Source: Rhizobiales bacterium NRL2
GTDB taxonomy: Bacteria > Pseudomonadota > Alphaproteobacteria > Minwuiales > Minwuiaceae
NCBI GenBank assembly: GCA_001664005.1
Contig: CP016093.1
Location: forward strand, 2,997,001-3,061,000
DNA length: 64,000 nt
Direction of reading: 5' to 3'
Shown: positions 52,400 through 60,244 of the stretch, piece after piece
How the letters are laid out: each line of letters starts with the position of its first letter
Position numbering within the stretch: the stretch's first letter is position 1
The notes under the pieces: generated by a model
The model's input: the letters and a program-made list of their open reading frames with translations, nothing else
Told to the model about the DNA's origin: nothing
The model's database searches: none
Translations under genes and position numbers: made by a program

Positions 52400-53901
52400 G
52401 CTGCGCTGCAGTCCATCTGTGCGCTCTGGCGGGCCGATGCTGGCCGGTGCTCCCGGAAGCCGACGGTTACCGCCGCCTCCGCTCCGTCCGCCCGCGCGGT
52501 GTCATAGGCCAGGCTCGCCCGGCGCAGGCGGCGGTCGACAGCCTCCGCAATCGCCGCCAGACGCGGCTCCACGTCGGCACGGCGCTCCAGCAGCAGCCGG
52601 AAGGTTCCCTTGCGCGGGCCGCCCAGCAGGGTGAAACGCGGCGGATCGCCGAAGGCGGCGTCCAGCGCTTCGCCGGCCGCGGCGTTGGCCTGGGAGACCT
52701 GCAGCCGCGCCTGTTCCGCCAGCCCGGTCTGGAGATCGTGGCGGCGCACCCGCAGCGTCGGGCAGCGGCCGAGATGGCCGTCGACCCGCACCGTGGCCTT
52801 GAGGCGATAGCGGTAGAGCCCCGACATGGTCGTCACGAAGACCTGGTAGTCCTGTCCGGGGCGGATCCCGTAGAGACCCAGGAACGCCGCCGGCGCCGGG
52901 TGCTCGGCATCGACCTCCGCGAACTCGAAATAGGCTTCCGTGAGCAGGGGCAGGAAGGTCTCGCCCAGGCCCATGGCGACGGTGGCCCGGACCTCGCTCA
53001 GCTCGCAGCCGGTATCGACGATGCGCACCCGAATGGGCAGCCAGGCCGGGCGGCCGGAATCGTCGGCGGTGAGGTCCGCGGCGACGACCGTCAGCGACGG
53101 CCAGACCGACGCCACGCTCAGAACGCCTTCCTGTGCCGTCACCAGCGAGAGTTCTTCGATACGCCCGTCGTCCGGCGCGATCGCATCGCGCGCAGCGGCG
53201 GCGAGACCCGATGGCAGACGGTCGGCGATGCTCAACTCGCCGCCCTCCAGATCCGCCAGCAGCCGCTCGCCATGGCGCCCGAGCACATCCTGCAGCAGAT
53301 CCAGGCTCTCCAGACGGCCGGCGTCGATGCCGGTGACGTCGCGATGGCCGAGCCAGAGCAGCGCGACGACATAAGCGCGCGCTTCCAGGTCGAGGATCTG
53401 GCGCAGGCCCGGAACGGGGTCCGCCCCCGCCGTCCCTGCGAGCGCGCCGAGATCCAGCACGCGGCCGGCGGCGAACCCGCTTTCCCGCGCCAGCGCCCGG
53501 TGCGCCACCTCGCGGGCCCGCGCCCTGTACGCCAGATCGCCGGCGACGAGCGGAACACGGTCGCAGCGCCGGACGGCGCCGGACGCCGGCAGGTGGGTGA
53601 CGGGGCGGTCCGCCGAAAGCACGGGCTGACCGGAGGCGCGCTGCATCTCGATCATCGGACGCAGGGCGTGGAACTCGTGCACCGGCACGGCGCGGCGGTA
53701 GGCCTCGACGTCGCCGATGGCCGCAAAGCCGTGGCGGCGACCCATGACGGTCTCCGCGTTGCGCGCAAGGATCCGGCGCAGAACGTCGGCCTGTGCGGTC
53801 TCGGGCTGCCGGGCGGCCTTGCGCAGCCCGGCTTCGAAGGTGTCGGCCGAACCGGTGCTACCGGCCTGGCCCATGGTGTCGTTCGGCTGAAGGTTCATCA
53901 T
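52396..53901 (-). CDS. GH3-family (auxin-responsive-like) acyl-adenylate/amide synthetase homologue
   Basis: 501 residues. TAQADVLRRILARNAETVMGRRHGFAAI, VPVHEFHALRPMIEMQRASG, then EAYFEF (about 320) and FVTTMSGLYRYRLKATVRVDG are the succession of blocks of the GH3 family, which adenylates a carboxylate and joins it to an amino acid. The ATP loop, S-S-G-T-T-x-G in active members, reads ASGAVRR here (106-112), so ATP use is in doubt. Plant GH3s conjugate auxin and jasmonate; bacterial roles are poorly known. The gene is divergent from a TetR regulator across palindrome-rich DNA. Confidence 0.75.
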   Translation of the reverse strand: MMNLQPNDTMGQAGSTGSADTFEAGLRKAARQPETAQADVLRRILARNAETVMGRRHGFAAIGDVEAYRRAVPVHEFHALRPMIEMQRASGQPVLSADRPVTHLPASGAVRRCDRVPLVAGDLAYRARAREVAHRALARESGFAAGRVLDLGALAGTAGADPVPGLRQILDLEARAYVVALLWLGHRDVTGIDAGRLESLDLLQDVLGRHGERLLADLEGGELSIADRLPSGLAAAARDAIAPDDGRIEELSLVTAQEGVLSVASVWPSLTVVAADLTADDSGRPAWLPIRVRIVDTGCELSEVRATVAMGLGETFLPLLTEAYFEFAEVDAEHPAPAAFLGLYGIRPGQDYQVFVTTMSGLYRYRLKATVRVDGHLGRCPTLRVRRHDLQTGLAEQARLQVSQANAAAGEALDAAFGDPPRFTLLGGPRKGTFRLLLERRADVEPRLAAIAEAVDRRLRRASLAYDTARADGAEAAVTVGFREHRPASARQSAQMDCSAA

Positions 53902-53923
53902 ATCCCCCCGGATATTTAACAGC

Positions 53924-53976
53924 GTTCAAAACGCAAGATAGGCATTTTTGAACGACGTTCAATAACTTTTTTGAAC
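53924..53976. promoter_or_regulatory. Cluster of GTTCAA/TTGAAC operator palindromes
   Basis: GTTCAAAA (53924-53931), TTTTTGAAC (53945-53953), GTTCAA (53957-53962) and TTGAAC (53971-53976). The core TTGAACG-A-CGTTCAA at 53948-53962 is a perfect palindrome, and GTTCAA-N8-TTGAAC at 53957-53976 overlaps it. The cluster lies in the AT-rich gap between the GH3-like gene and tetR, most likely the TetR binding site. Confidence 0.65.
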
Positions 53977-54050
53977 ACTGTATATTTTTCCCGTGAAATT
54001 TTCCGCCGCGCGTGGCACACAACGCCCCGGAACCGAAACGGAGGCACGCC

Positions 54051-54641
54051 ATGGCGCGCAGGTCCGACCATACCCACGACGAAATCCGGGCGATGGCGGT
54101 CGACGCCGCCCGCGCGAAGATCGGGAACGCCGGACTGGACAAGGTCACGCTGCGGGGCATCGCCCGGGACATCGGCTATTCGCCGGGCACGCTCTACAAC
54201 GTGTTCGACAGCGCCGACGAGCTGATGATGCGGGTCAACGCCGGCACCATCGACGACCTGGTGGCCGCCCTCTCCGCGGCCGAACGGAACGGCGCCGAGC
54301 CCGACCTTCGCGCCTTGCTGGCCATCTACCGGGACTTCGTTGAACAGAACCGGCATCGCTGGCAGGCGGTCTTCGACTACTCCCTTTCCGACCCGGGGGC
54401 GGCGCCCGACTGGTACGTCGCCAAGCTGAACGACGGCCTGGCGGTGGTGGAACGCGCGGTCGCGCGGTTGCCCGGCGACTTCCCCTACCCGCCCGCGGTG
54501 GTCGCCCGCGTGATCTGGGCGGGACTGCACGGCATCTTCTCGCTGGGCGCCGAAGGCAACCTGAAGTTGGTCACCGACCGCGATGCCGCGGACCTTGCCG
54601 AAGCGCTCATCGCCCTGATCGACCGGGCAATCCGGCACTGA
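54051..54641 (+). CDS. TetR-family transcriptional regulator
   Basis: 196 residues. HTHDEIRAMAVDAARAKIGNAGLDKVTLRGIARDIGYSPGTLYNVFDSADELMMRV is the DNA-binding domain (G-I-A-R-D-I-G-Y-S-x-G-T-L-Y-N-x-F). The C-terminal ligand domain carries YRDFVEQNRHRWQAVFDYSLSDPGAAPDWY and a WAGLHGIFSL helix, as in TetR_C WHG-type regulators. GGAGG precedes ATG 54051 by about seven bases; GTG 54012 is an alternative. It is divergent from the GH3-like gene and probably represses it and itself. Confidence 0.9.
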   Translation: MARRSDHTHDEIRAMAVDAARAKIGNAGLDKVTLRGIARDIGYSPGTLYNVFDSADELMMRVNAGTIDDLVAALSAAERNGAEPDLRALLAIYRDFVEQNRHRWQAVFDYSLSDPGAAPDWYVAKLNDGLAVVERAVARLPGDFPYPPAVVARVIWAGLHGIFSLGAEGNLKLVTDRDAADLAEALIALIDRAIRH

Positions 54642-54759
54642 CGCCACGTCATCGCGGATTTCGGTTGTCAACGGGCCGGAAAGTTCATGGGATAGCCGCC
54701 AATGGCGCGCGTCGCCAAGGCTCGCGCCGGCCACCTCGAACCGGAAGGAATTGCGAGAC

Positions 54760-55530
54760 ATGAGAAGGTTCCTGACCCTCACCGCCGCCGCCGTCGCCAT
54801 GACGGTCGCCGCCGGCGCGTCCCAGGCCGAACCCCTGCGCATCGGCACGGAGGGCGCCTACCCCCCGTTCAACAACCTCACTGCCGACGGCAAGCTTGTC
54901 GGCTTCGACATCGACATCGCCAATGCGCTCTGTGACGAGATGAAGGTGGAATGCGTCTTCGTCACCCAGGACTGGGACGGCATCATCCCGGCCCTGCAGG
55001 CCGGCAAGTTCGACGCCATCATCGCGTCCATGTCGATCACCGACGAGCGCAAGAAGAAGGTCGACTTCTCGGAGAAGTACTACAACACCCCGCCCGCCAT
55101 CGCGGTGCCGAAGGATTCCGACATTACCGGCGTCGACGCCCGGGCCCTGGCCGGCAAGACCGTGGGCGCGCAGTCCTCGACGACGCATTCCAACTACGCC
55201 GAGACGACCTACACCGATTCCGACCTGCGCATGTACCCGACCGCCGACGAGTACAAGCTGGACCTTGCCAATGGCCGGCTCGACGCCGTGACCGACGACG
55301 TCACGGTGCTCGAGGAATGGGTCAACAGCGAGGACGGCGCCTGCTGCAGGATCGTGGGCACCATCAAGCCGGTGCCGGAGATCCACGGCGAGGGCGCTGG
55401 CATCGCCGTGCGCAAGGGCGAGACCGAACTGGCCGAGCGCTTCAACGCCGCCATCAAGGCGATCCGCGCCAATGGCAGGTACAAGGAAATCAACGACAAG
55501 TACTTCACCTTCGACGCCTATGGCGGGTAA
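54760..55530 (+). CDS. Polar amino acid ABC transporter, substrate-binding protein (HisJ/ArgT type)
   Basis: 256 residues. The signal peptide is MRRFLTLTAAAVAMTVAAGASQA, cut near residue 23. LRIGTEGAYPPFNNLTADGKLVGFDIDIANALCDEMKVECVFVTQDWDGIIPALQAGKFDAIIASMSITDERKKKVDFS is the family 3 solute-binding signature region. KTVGAQSSTTHSNY and GAGIAVRKGETELAERFNAAIKAI follow. It captures a basic or polar amino acid in the periplasm for the two permeases downstream. GGAAGGA lies eleven bases before ATG 54760. Confidence 0.93.
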   Translation: MRRFLTLTAAAVAMTVAAGASQAEPLRIGTEGAYPPFNNLTADGKLVGFDIDIANALCDEMKVECVFVTQDWDGIIPALQAGKFDAIIASMSITDERKKKVDFSEKYYNTPPAIAVPKDSDITGVDARALAGKTVGAQSSTTHSNYAETTYTDSDLRMYPTADEYKLDLANGRLDAVTDDVTVLEEWVNSEDGACCRIVGTIKPVPEIHGEGAGIAVRKGETELAERFNAAIKAIRANGRYKEINDKYFTFDAYGG

Positions 55531-55548
55531 GCCCGAACAGAGGGGTGG

Positions 55549-55571
55549 GGGATGGCCTGGCGGGCCATCCC
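55549..55571 (+). promoter_or_regulatory. Intercistronic hairpin between binding protein and permease genes
   Basis: GGGATGGCC-TGGCG-GGCCATCCC, a perfect 9+5+9 stem 18 bases after the binding-protein stop with no T-tract. In the enterobacterial histidine transport operon a REP hairpin in the equivalent place (hisJ-hisQ) stabilises the upstream message; the same could raise binding-protein yield here. Confidence 0.5.
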
Positions 55572-55618
55572 GCCCTGCTCATCCAGGCGCATGATGACTG
55601 GCCGACAGCTCAACCGGG

Positions 55619-55639
55619 CCCCGGGTTCCAATCCCGGGG
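55619..55639. repeat. Intergenic hairpin, family A-like
   Basis: CCCCGGG-TTCCAAT-CCCGGGG, a 7+7+7 stem. It resembles the second member of the family A pairs (compare 51655-51675), with a longer loop. Confidence 0.45.
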
Positions 55640-55653
55640 CGGATCGGTGCTGA

Positions 55654-56367
55654 TTGCCTGAGAAGCTCGAGCTTCTCGCCTTCGGCGCCGACGGCTGGGG
55701 CGACGAGATCCTTTCCGGCGTCGGCGTTACCGTCTCGCTCGCGCTCGCGACGCTGCCCCTGGGCCTCGCGCTCGGATTCCTGGTCGCGCTGGCGCGTCAG
55801 TCGAGCGAGGCGACGCTCCGCCTGGCCGGCGGAATCTACACCACCGTCTTCCGCGGCCTGCCGGAGTTGCTGACGCTGTTCCTCGTCTATTACGGCGCCC
55901 AGATCGGTATCCAGGAACTGGCCCGCCTGTTCGGCGCCGAAACGGCCATCGAGATCAACAGCTTCGTCGCCGGCATGGCAGCGCTGGGCATGGTATTCTC
56001 CGCTTTCGCCTCGGAAGTCTTCCTGTCGGCCTTCCGCGCCATCCCGCGCGGCCAGTACGAAGGCGCCTATGCCTTGGGCCTGGGGCGCGTCACCACGATG
56101 CGGCTGGTGATCCTGCCGCAACTGATCCGCATCGCGCTGCCCGGCCTCACGAACCTGTGGATGATTCTGTTGAAGGAAACCGCTCTGGTCTCGGTCATCG
56201 GGCTTTCCGACATCATCCGACAGACGGGAATAGCCGCCCGCGTGACCAAGGACGCCTTCCTGTTCTTCGGCACGGCATGCCTGCTCTATCTCGTTCTCGC
56301 GCTGCTCTCTTCTGTCGCCATCGGCGGGATCCACCGCTGGGCAACGCGGTCGGAGCAGCGGACATGA
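55654..56367 (+). CDS. Polar amino acid ABC transporter, permease (HisQ type)
   Basis: 237 residues. LSGVGVTVSLALATLPLGLALGFLVALARQ opens the His/Glu/Gln/Arg/opine permease family. FRGLPELLTLFLVYYG, then the cytoplasmic EAA loop EVFLSAFRAIPRGQYEGAYALGLGRVTTMRLVILPQLIRIALPGL, is intact. About five membrane segments. The start is TTG 55654, chosen by family length since no ATG is available; an 18-bp palindrome covers codons 3-9. The stop overlaps the next gene start (ATGA). Confidence 0.9.
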   Translation: MPEKLELLAFGADGWGDEILSGVGVTVSLALATLPLGLALGFLVALARQSSEATLRLAGGIYTTVFRGLPELLTLFLVYYGAQIGIQELARLFGAETAIEINSFVAGMAALGMVFSAFASEVFLSAFRAIPRGQYEGAYALGLGRVTTMRLVILPQLIRIALPGLTNLWMILLKETALVSVIGLSDIIRQTGIAARVTKDAFLFFGTACLLYLVLALLSSVAIGGIHRWATRSEQRT

Positions 56368-57206
56368 GGGGCGCCTGGACGAATGACACCATCGCGCCCC
56401 GCCCTGCGCCGCCGCCCCGGCGACGCCACGCGCGCGGCGAACGCGCCCTGGGCTACGCTGTCATCACGCTGCTCGGCCTGTTGGGCCTTGGAATCATTGC
56501 GTTTCTGGCCGACAGCTGGGACACGGCGTTCTTCGCCAGATACGCGCCGAAGTACCTCTCCGGTCTCTGGGTGACGGTCCAGCTCGTCGGCCTGTCGGTG
56601 GTTCTGGGCGCGATGCTGTCGCTGCCGGTCGCGCTCGGGCGCATGTCGCCGAACCGCGCCGCCGGCTGGGCGGCCTTCGCCTATGTCTACTTCTTCCGCG
56701 GCACGCCGCTGCTGGCGCAGATATTCCTCGTCTACTACGGCGCGGGCGTCTTCGTGGACGAGCTGCGGCAGGCCGGTCTGTGGACATTTTTCCGCGAGCC
56801 CTGGAATTGTGCGGTCTTCACCTTCACGCTGAACACGGCCGCCTATCAGGCGGAGATCCTCCGCGGCGCCATCGAGAGCGTGCCGAAGGGGCAGTGGGAA
56901 GCGGCCCAGTCCATGGGCCTGCGGCGCTGGGCGACCTTCCGCAAGATCATCCTGCCCCAGGCGCTGATCGTGGCCCTCCGGCCCTATGGCAACGAGATCA
57001 TCCTGATGATCAAGGGCTCCGCCATCGTCGCGATCATCACCGTACTGGACCTGATGGGCGAGACCCGGCGCGCCTTCTCGCGCACCTACGACTTCCAGAC
57101 CTATATCTGGGCGGCCCTGTTCTACCTCGCGATCGTCGAGTCCCTGCGGCTTGTCTGGGACCGGCTGGAACGGCGGCTGACGCGGCATATCCGCCGCGAC
57201 GACTGA
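56364..57206 (+). CDS. Polar amino acid ABC transporter, permease (HisM type)
   Basis: 280 residues. A basic cytoplasmic tail (PPPRRRHARGERA) precedes the first segment LGYAVITLLGLLGLGIIAFLA. YLSGLWVTVQLVGLSVVLGAML, FFRGTPLLAQIFLVYYGAG and the EAA loop AEILRGAIESVPKGQWEAAQSMGLRRWATFRKIILPQALIVALRPYGNE follow. It pairs with the HisQ-type permease as a heterodimer. No ATP-binding gene follows; the next gene is on the other strand, so the ATPase must be elsewhere. Confidence 0.92.
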   Translation: MRGAWTNDTIAPRPAPPPRRRHARGERALGYAVITLLGLLGLGIIAFLADSWDTAFFARYAPKYLSGLWVTVQLVGLSVVLGAMLSLPVALGRMSPNRAAGWAAFAYVYFFRGTPLLAQIFLVYYGAGVFVDELRQAGLWTFFREPWNCAVFTFTLNTAAYQAEILRGAIESVPKGQWEAAQSMGLRRWATFRKIILPQALIVALRPYGNEIILMIKGSAIVAIITVLDLMGETRRAFSRTYDFQTYIWAALFYLAIVESLRLVWDRLERRLTRHIRRDD

Positions 57207-57208
57207 AC

Positions 57209-58216
57209 CTAGGCCGGGTCCGGCGCGACGCGCACCATGCGCTTGCCGCGGTTCTCGCCGGCCAGCAGGCCGATCAGCGCACCCGGGGCGTTCTCCAGGC
57301 CATCGACGATGTCCTCCACGACCTTCACTTCGCCGGCCTCGACCCACCGGCGCAGGTCGGCCAGCGCGCGGGCATCGTCGTCGGCGAAGTCCATGACAAT
57401 GAAGCCCTCCATGCGCAGGCGCTTCACCACTACCAGGCCGGGCAAGTTGCGCGGCCCGCTGGGCGCCGTGGTGTCATACTGGCTCACGGCGCCGCAGCAG
57501 ACGACCCGGCCCTTCTCGTTCATCTGGAACAGCACCGTCTCCAGAATCTGTCCGCCGACATTGTCGAAATAGATGTCCACGCTATCCGGACAGGCGGCCT
57601 TCAACTCGCGGAACAGGTTGCCGGCGCGGTAATCGACGCAAGCGTCGAAACCCAGTTCCTCGACCACCCAGTCGCATTTCTCCCTGCCGCCGGCGATACC
57701 GACCGCCCGGCACCCAAGCGCCTTCGCGATCTGGCCGACGAAGATGCCGACCGATCCGGCGGCGGCGGAGACGACGACGGTCTCGCCCGCCTTCGGCCGG
57801 CCCACGCCCACCAGCCCGTGATAGGCGGTCTTGCCAGCAATGCCGTAGACCGACAGCAGGTGCGAGAGCGGCCGCAGGGCCGGCAACTTCTCGGCAGCGC
57901 CGGCGCGGACCGCGGCATACTCCGCCCAGCCGGACTCCGTCGCAACGATGTCGCCGACGGCGAGCGAGTCCGCCTTCGATTCGACCACCTCGCCGATGGC
58001 ATAGGTGTGCATGACATCGCCCGCCTTTACCGCATCGCGGTAGGTCGCGCCCTGCATCCAGGCCCGGTTCGCCGCGTCGATCGACATCAGGATCGTCTTC
58101 ACCAGAACCTCGCCCTCGGCGATCGAGGGAATTTCGCTTTCGCGGCTCTCGAAATGCTCCGGCTCCAGCTCGCCCTGCGGCAGTTCACGGATAACCACCT
58201 GCCTGTTCACGCTCAT
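57209..58216 (-). CDS. NADP-dependent oxidoreductase, MDR family (CurA/leukotriene B4 dehydrogenase-like)
   Basis: 335 residues. VLVKTILMSIDAANRAWMQG, GWAEYAAVRAG and KTAYHGLVGVGRPKAGETVVVSAAAGSVGIFVGQIAKALGCRAVGIAGGREKCDWV are typical of zinc-free MDR double-bond reductases, with the A-A-x-G-x-V-G NADPH motif. DNVGGQILETVLFQMNEKGRVVCCGAVSQY follows. It reduces an enone/enal or curcumin-like substrate. GAAGGGAG precedes ATG 58216. It is probably an independent unit just downstream of the GT4 gene. Confidence 0.9.
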   Translation of the reverse strand: MSVNRQVVIRELPQGELEPEHFESRESEIPSIAEGEVLVKTILMSIDAANRAWMQGATYRDAVKAGDVMHTYAIGEVVESKADSLAVGDIVATESGWAEYAAVRAGAAEKLPALRPLSHLLSVYGIAGKTAYHGLVGVGRPKAGETVVVSAAAGSVGIFVGQIAKALGCRAVGIAGGREKCDWVVEELGFDACVDYRAGNLFRELKAACPDSVDIYFDNVGGQILETVLFQMNEKGRVVCCGAVSQYDTTAPSGPRNLPGLVVVKRLRMEGFIVMDFADDDARALADLRRWVEAGEVKVVEDIVDGLENAPGALIGLLAGENRGKRMVRVAPDPA

Positions 58217-58248
58217 CGAATGCTCCCTTCTCGCCGGCGACGCGGCGC

Positions 58249-59397
58249 CTAATCCCGCTGCGCGAGCAGGTCCCGGTAGAGGTCCAGGGTCCGGCGGCAC
58301 ATCAGTTCCTTGGTGTAGTTGGCCTTCACGTGCGCGACCGCGCGTCCGGCCAGTGCGTCGCGCTCGGGCTGGGTCATAGCCAGCGCCTCGTCCAGTGCGG
58401 CGGCCATGGCGCGCGCGTCGCCCGGCGGCACGCGCCAGCCGGTCTCGCCGGGCGCCACGGTTTCGCGGCTGCCGCCATGATCGGTGACGATCACAGGCCG
58501 GCCCATGGCCTGCGCCTCGACGGCGATGCGGCCGAAGCCTTCGGGCTGGGTCGAGGCCGAGACCACCACGCTGGCGATCGAATAGGCCGCGGGCATGTCG
58601 CGGCAGGCGCCGACGAACCAGACCCGATCGGCGACCCCGAAGCGTTCCGCCATCTGCCGCAGTTCCGCCTTGTAGGCGTCGCGGCCCAGGTCGCCGCCGA
58701 CGAAGACCGCCACCCCGTCCCGATTGGCGATCAGCGACAGGGCCTCGATCAGCACGGGCTGTCCCTTCAACCGGGTCAGCCGGCCCGGCAGCAGGATCAC
58801 CGGCGCCCCATCGGGCAGGGACCAGAGTTCCGAGAGCTGGATCAGCCGCGCCGCCGGCACGTCGCCCGGATGGAACAGGTCCAGATCGACGCCGCGCGGG
58901 ATCACCACGACGCGCGCGGGTTTCGATTCCGGGTACCGCTCGATGACATAATCGCGGATGAACTCCGAAATCGCGATGACCCGGTCGCCGCGCACCATCA
59001 CGCTGTTGTAGGCGCGCTTGAAACGGTTGCCGACGCCATAGGCGCCATGGACCGTGGTCACGAAGCGCCTCTTCGTGCGGCGGGCCGCGTACATCGCACT
59101 CCAGGCCGGCGCGCGGGAGCGGGCGTGCACCAGATCCACATTCTCGGTCTCGATCAGGCGGGCCAGCCGCCCGATGTTGCGCCAGATTGCCAGCGGGTTC
59201 TTGGAGCGCACAGGCAGTTCCACGTGTTCGGCGCCCACACGCGTCAACTGGCGGACCATCGAGCCGCCTGTGGACACGACCAGCGCACGGTGCCCTGCAG
59301 CGACCAGCGCCTCGGCCATATCCACCGTGCCGCGCTCGACGCCGCCGGTCTCCAACGCCGGCAGCACCTGGAGGACCGTCAGGCTGGGGTCAGTCAT
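58249..59397 (-). CDS. Glycosyltransferase family 4 protein
   Basis: 382 residues. The N-terminal GT-B half is TVLQVLPALETGGVERGTVDMAEALVAAGHRALVVS; the C-terminal donor half includes VILLPGRLTRLKGQPVLIEAL and the E-x7-E motif PEGFGRIAVEAQAMGRPVIVTDHGG. The family uses nucleotide sugars to build lipopolysaccharide or exopolysaccharide cores; the acceptor is not known. The ATG at 59397 begins the first Rossmann strand directly. It is divergent from the alpha/beta hydrolase gene. Confidence 0.93.
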   Translation of the reverse strand: MTDPSLTVLQVLPALETGGVERGTVDMAEALVAAGHRALVVSTGGSMVRQLTRVGAEHVELPVRSKNPLAIWRNIGRLARLIETENVDLVHARSRAPAWSAMYAARRTKRRFVTTVHGAYGVGNRFKRAYNSVMVRGDRVIAISEFIRDYVIERYPESKPARVVVIPRGVDLDLFHPGDVPAARLIQLSELWSLPDGAPVILLPGRLTRLKGQPVLIEALSLIANRDGVAVFVGGDLGRDAYKAELRQMAERFGVADRVWFVGACRDMPAAYSIASVVVSASTQPEGFGRIAVEAQAMGRPVIVTDHGGSRETVAPGETGWRVPPGDARAMAAALDEALAMTQPERDALAGRAVAHVKANYTKELMCRRTLDLYRDLLAQRD

Positions 59398-59476
59398 CGC
59401 TCGGCCCTTGCGGCGGATTCCCGGACATGCTTCGGTCCCGGCACTCTGACAGCAACATGACAACGGCCCCAATCCG

Positions 59477-60244
59477 ATGAACGAACGCGCGCCCGGTCGA
59501 CTGGCGAGGCCCGACGGCGAGAGCATCGCCTATCACAAATTGAATGGGAATAACCCTGGCGTGTTGTTCTGCGGGGGTTTCATGTCGGACATGACTGGCA
59601 CCAAGGCGACGGCCCTCGAAGCGCATTGCCGGGCGAGCGGACGGGCTTTCGTACGCTTCGACTATCTCGGCCATGGCGAAAGCAGCGGGGACTTCGCCGC
59701 AAAGGCCTGCATCACCCGCTGGGCGGAGGATGCCGCCGCCGTGCTGGACGAACTGACCAGCGGACCGCAGATCGTCGTCGGCTCCTCCATGGGCGGCTGG
59801 ATCGCGATGAAGCTTGCCCTCGCGCAGCCCGAACGGGTCGCGGCCATGGTCGGCATCGCCGCCGCGCCCGACTTCACGCCCGGCATGTGGGACGGACTTA
59901 GCCCGGAACAGCAGGCCGAATGCCGCGAGACCGGCCGGGTCCGCATCGCTTCCGACTACGACCCGACGGGCTATGTCATCACCCGCCGGCTGATCGAGGA
60001 CGGCGAGGCGAATTTCGTCATGGCCGAAGAGCCGGTCGACATCGCCCAGCCGGTGCGGCTGCTGCACGGCATGGCCGACCCGGACGTACCCTGGCAGCGC
60101 TCGCTGGACATCGCGCGGCAGGTCCGCAGCCAGGATGTCCGCATCAGCTTCTCGAAATCGGGCGATCACCGCCTGTCCGAACCGGGCGACATCGCCCTGC
60201 TCTGCGCGACGGTCGACGAACTGGCGGCTGCGATCTCAGTCTGA
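59477..60244 (+). CDS. Alpha/beta-hydrolase family protein
   Basis: 255 residues. The nucleophile elbow is G-S-S-M-G-G (VVGSSMGGWIAMKLALAQPERVAAMVGIAAAPDF), with the acid at VRLLHGMADPDVPW and the catalytic His at SGDHRLSEP. FVRFDYLGHGESSGDF supplies the oxyanion-region strand. It resembles short carboxylesterases or palmitoyl thioesterase-like hydrolases; the substrate is unknown. It ends 9 bases inside the convergent epimerase-like gene. Confidence 0.9.
   Translation: MNERAPGRLARPDGESIAYHKLNGNNPGVLFCGGFMSDMTGTKATALEAHCRASGRAFVRFDYLGHGESSGDFAAKACITRWAEDAAAVLDELTSGPQIVVGSSMGGWIAMKLALAQPERVAAMVGIAAAPDFTPGMWDGLSPEQQAECRETGRVRIASDYDPTGYVITRRLIEDGEANFVMAEEPVDIAQPVRLLHGMADPDVPWQRSLDIARQVRSQDVRISFSKSGDHRLSEPGDIALLCATVDELAAAISV

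Noticed and set aside
55660-55677. 18-bp palindrome GAGAAGCTCGAGCTTCTC at the start of the HisQ-type gene
   Set aside because: It covers codons 3-9 of the permease and is explained by the amino acids encoded (EKLELL); a role in translation control is possible, but nothing else supports it.
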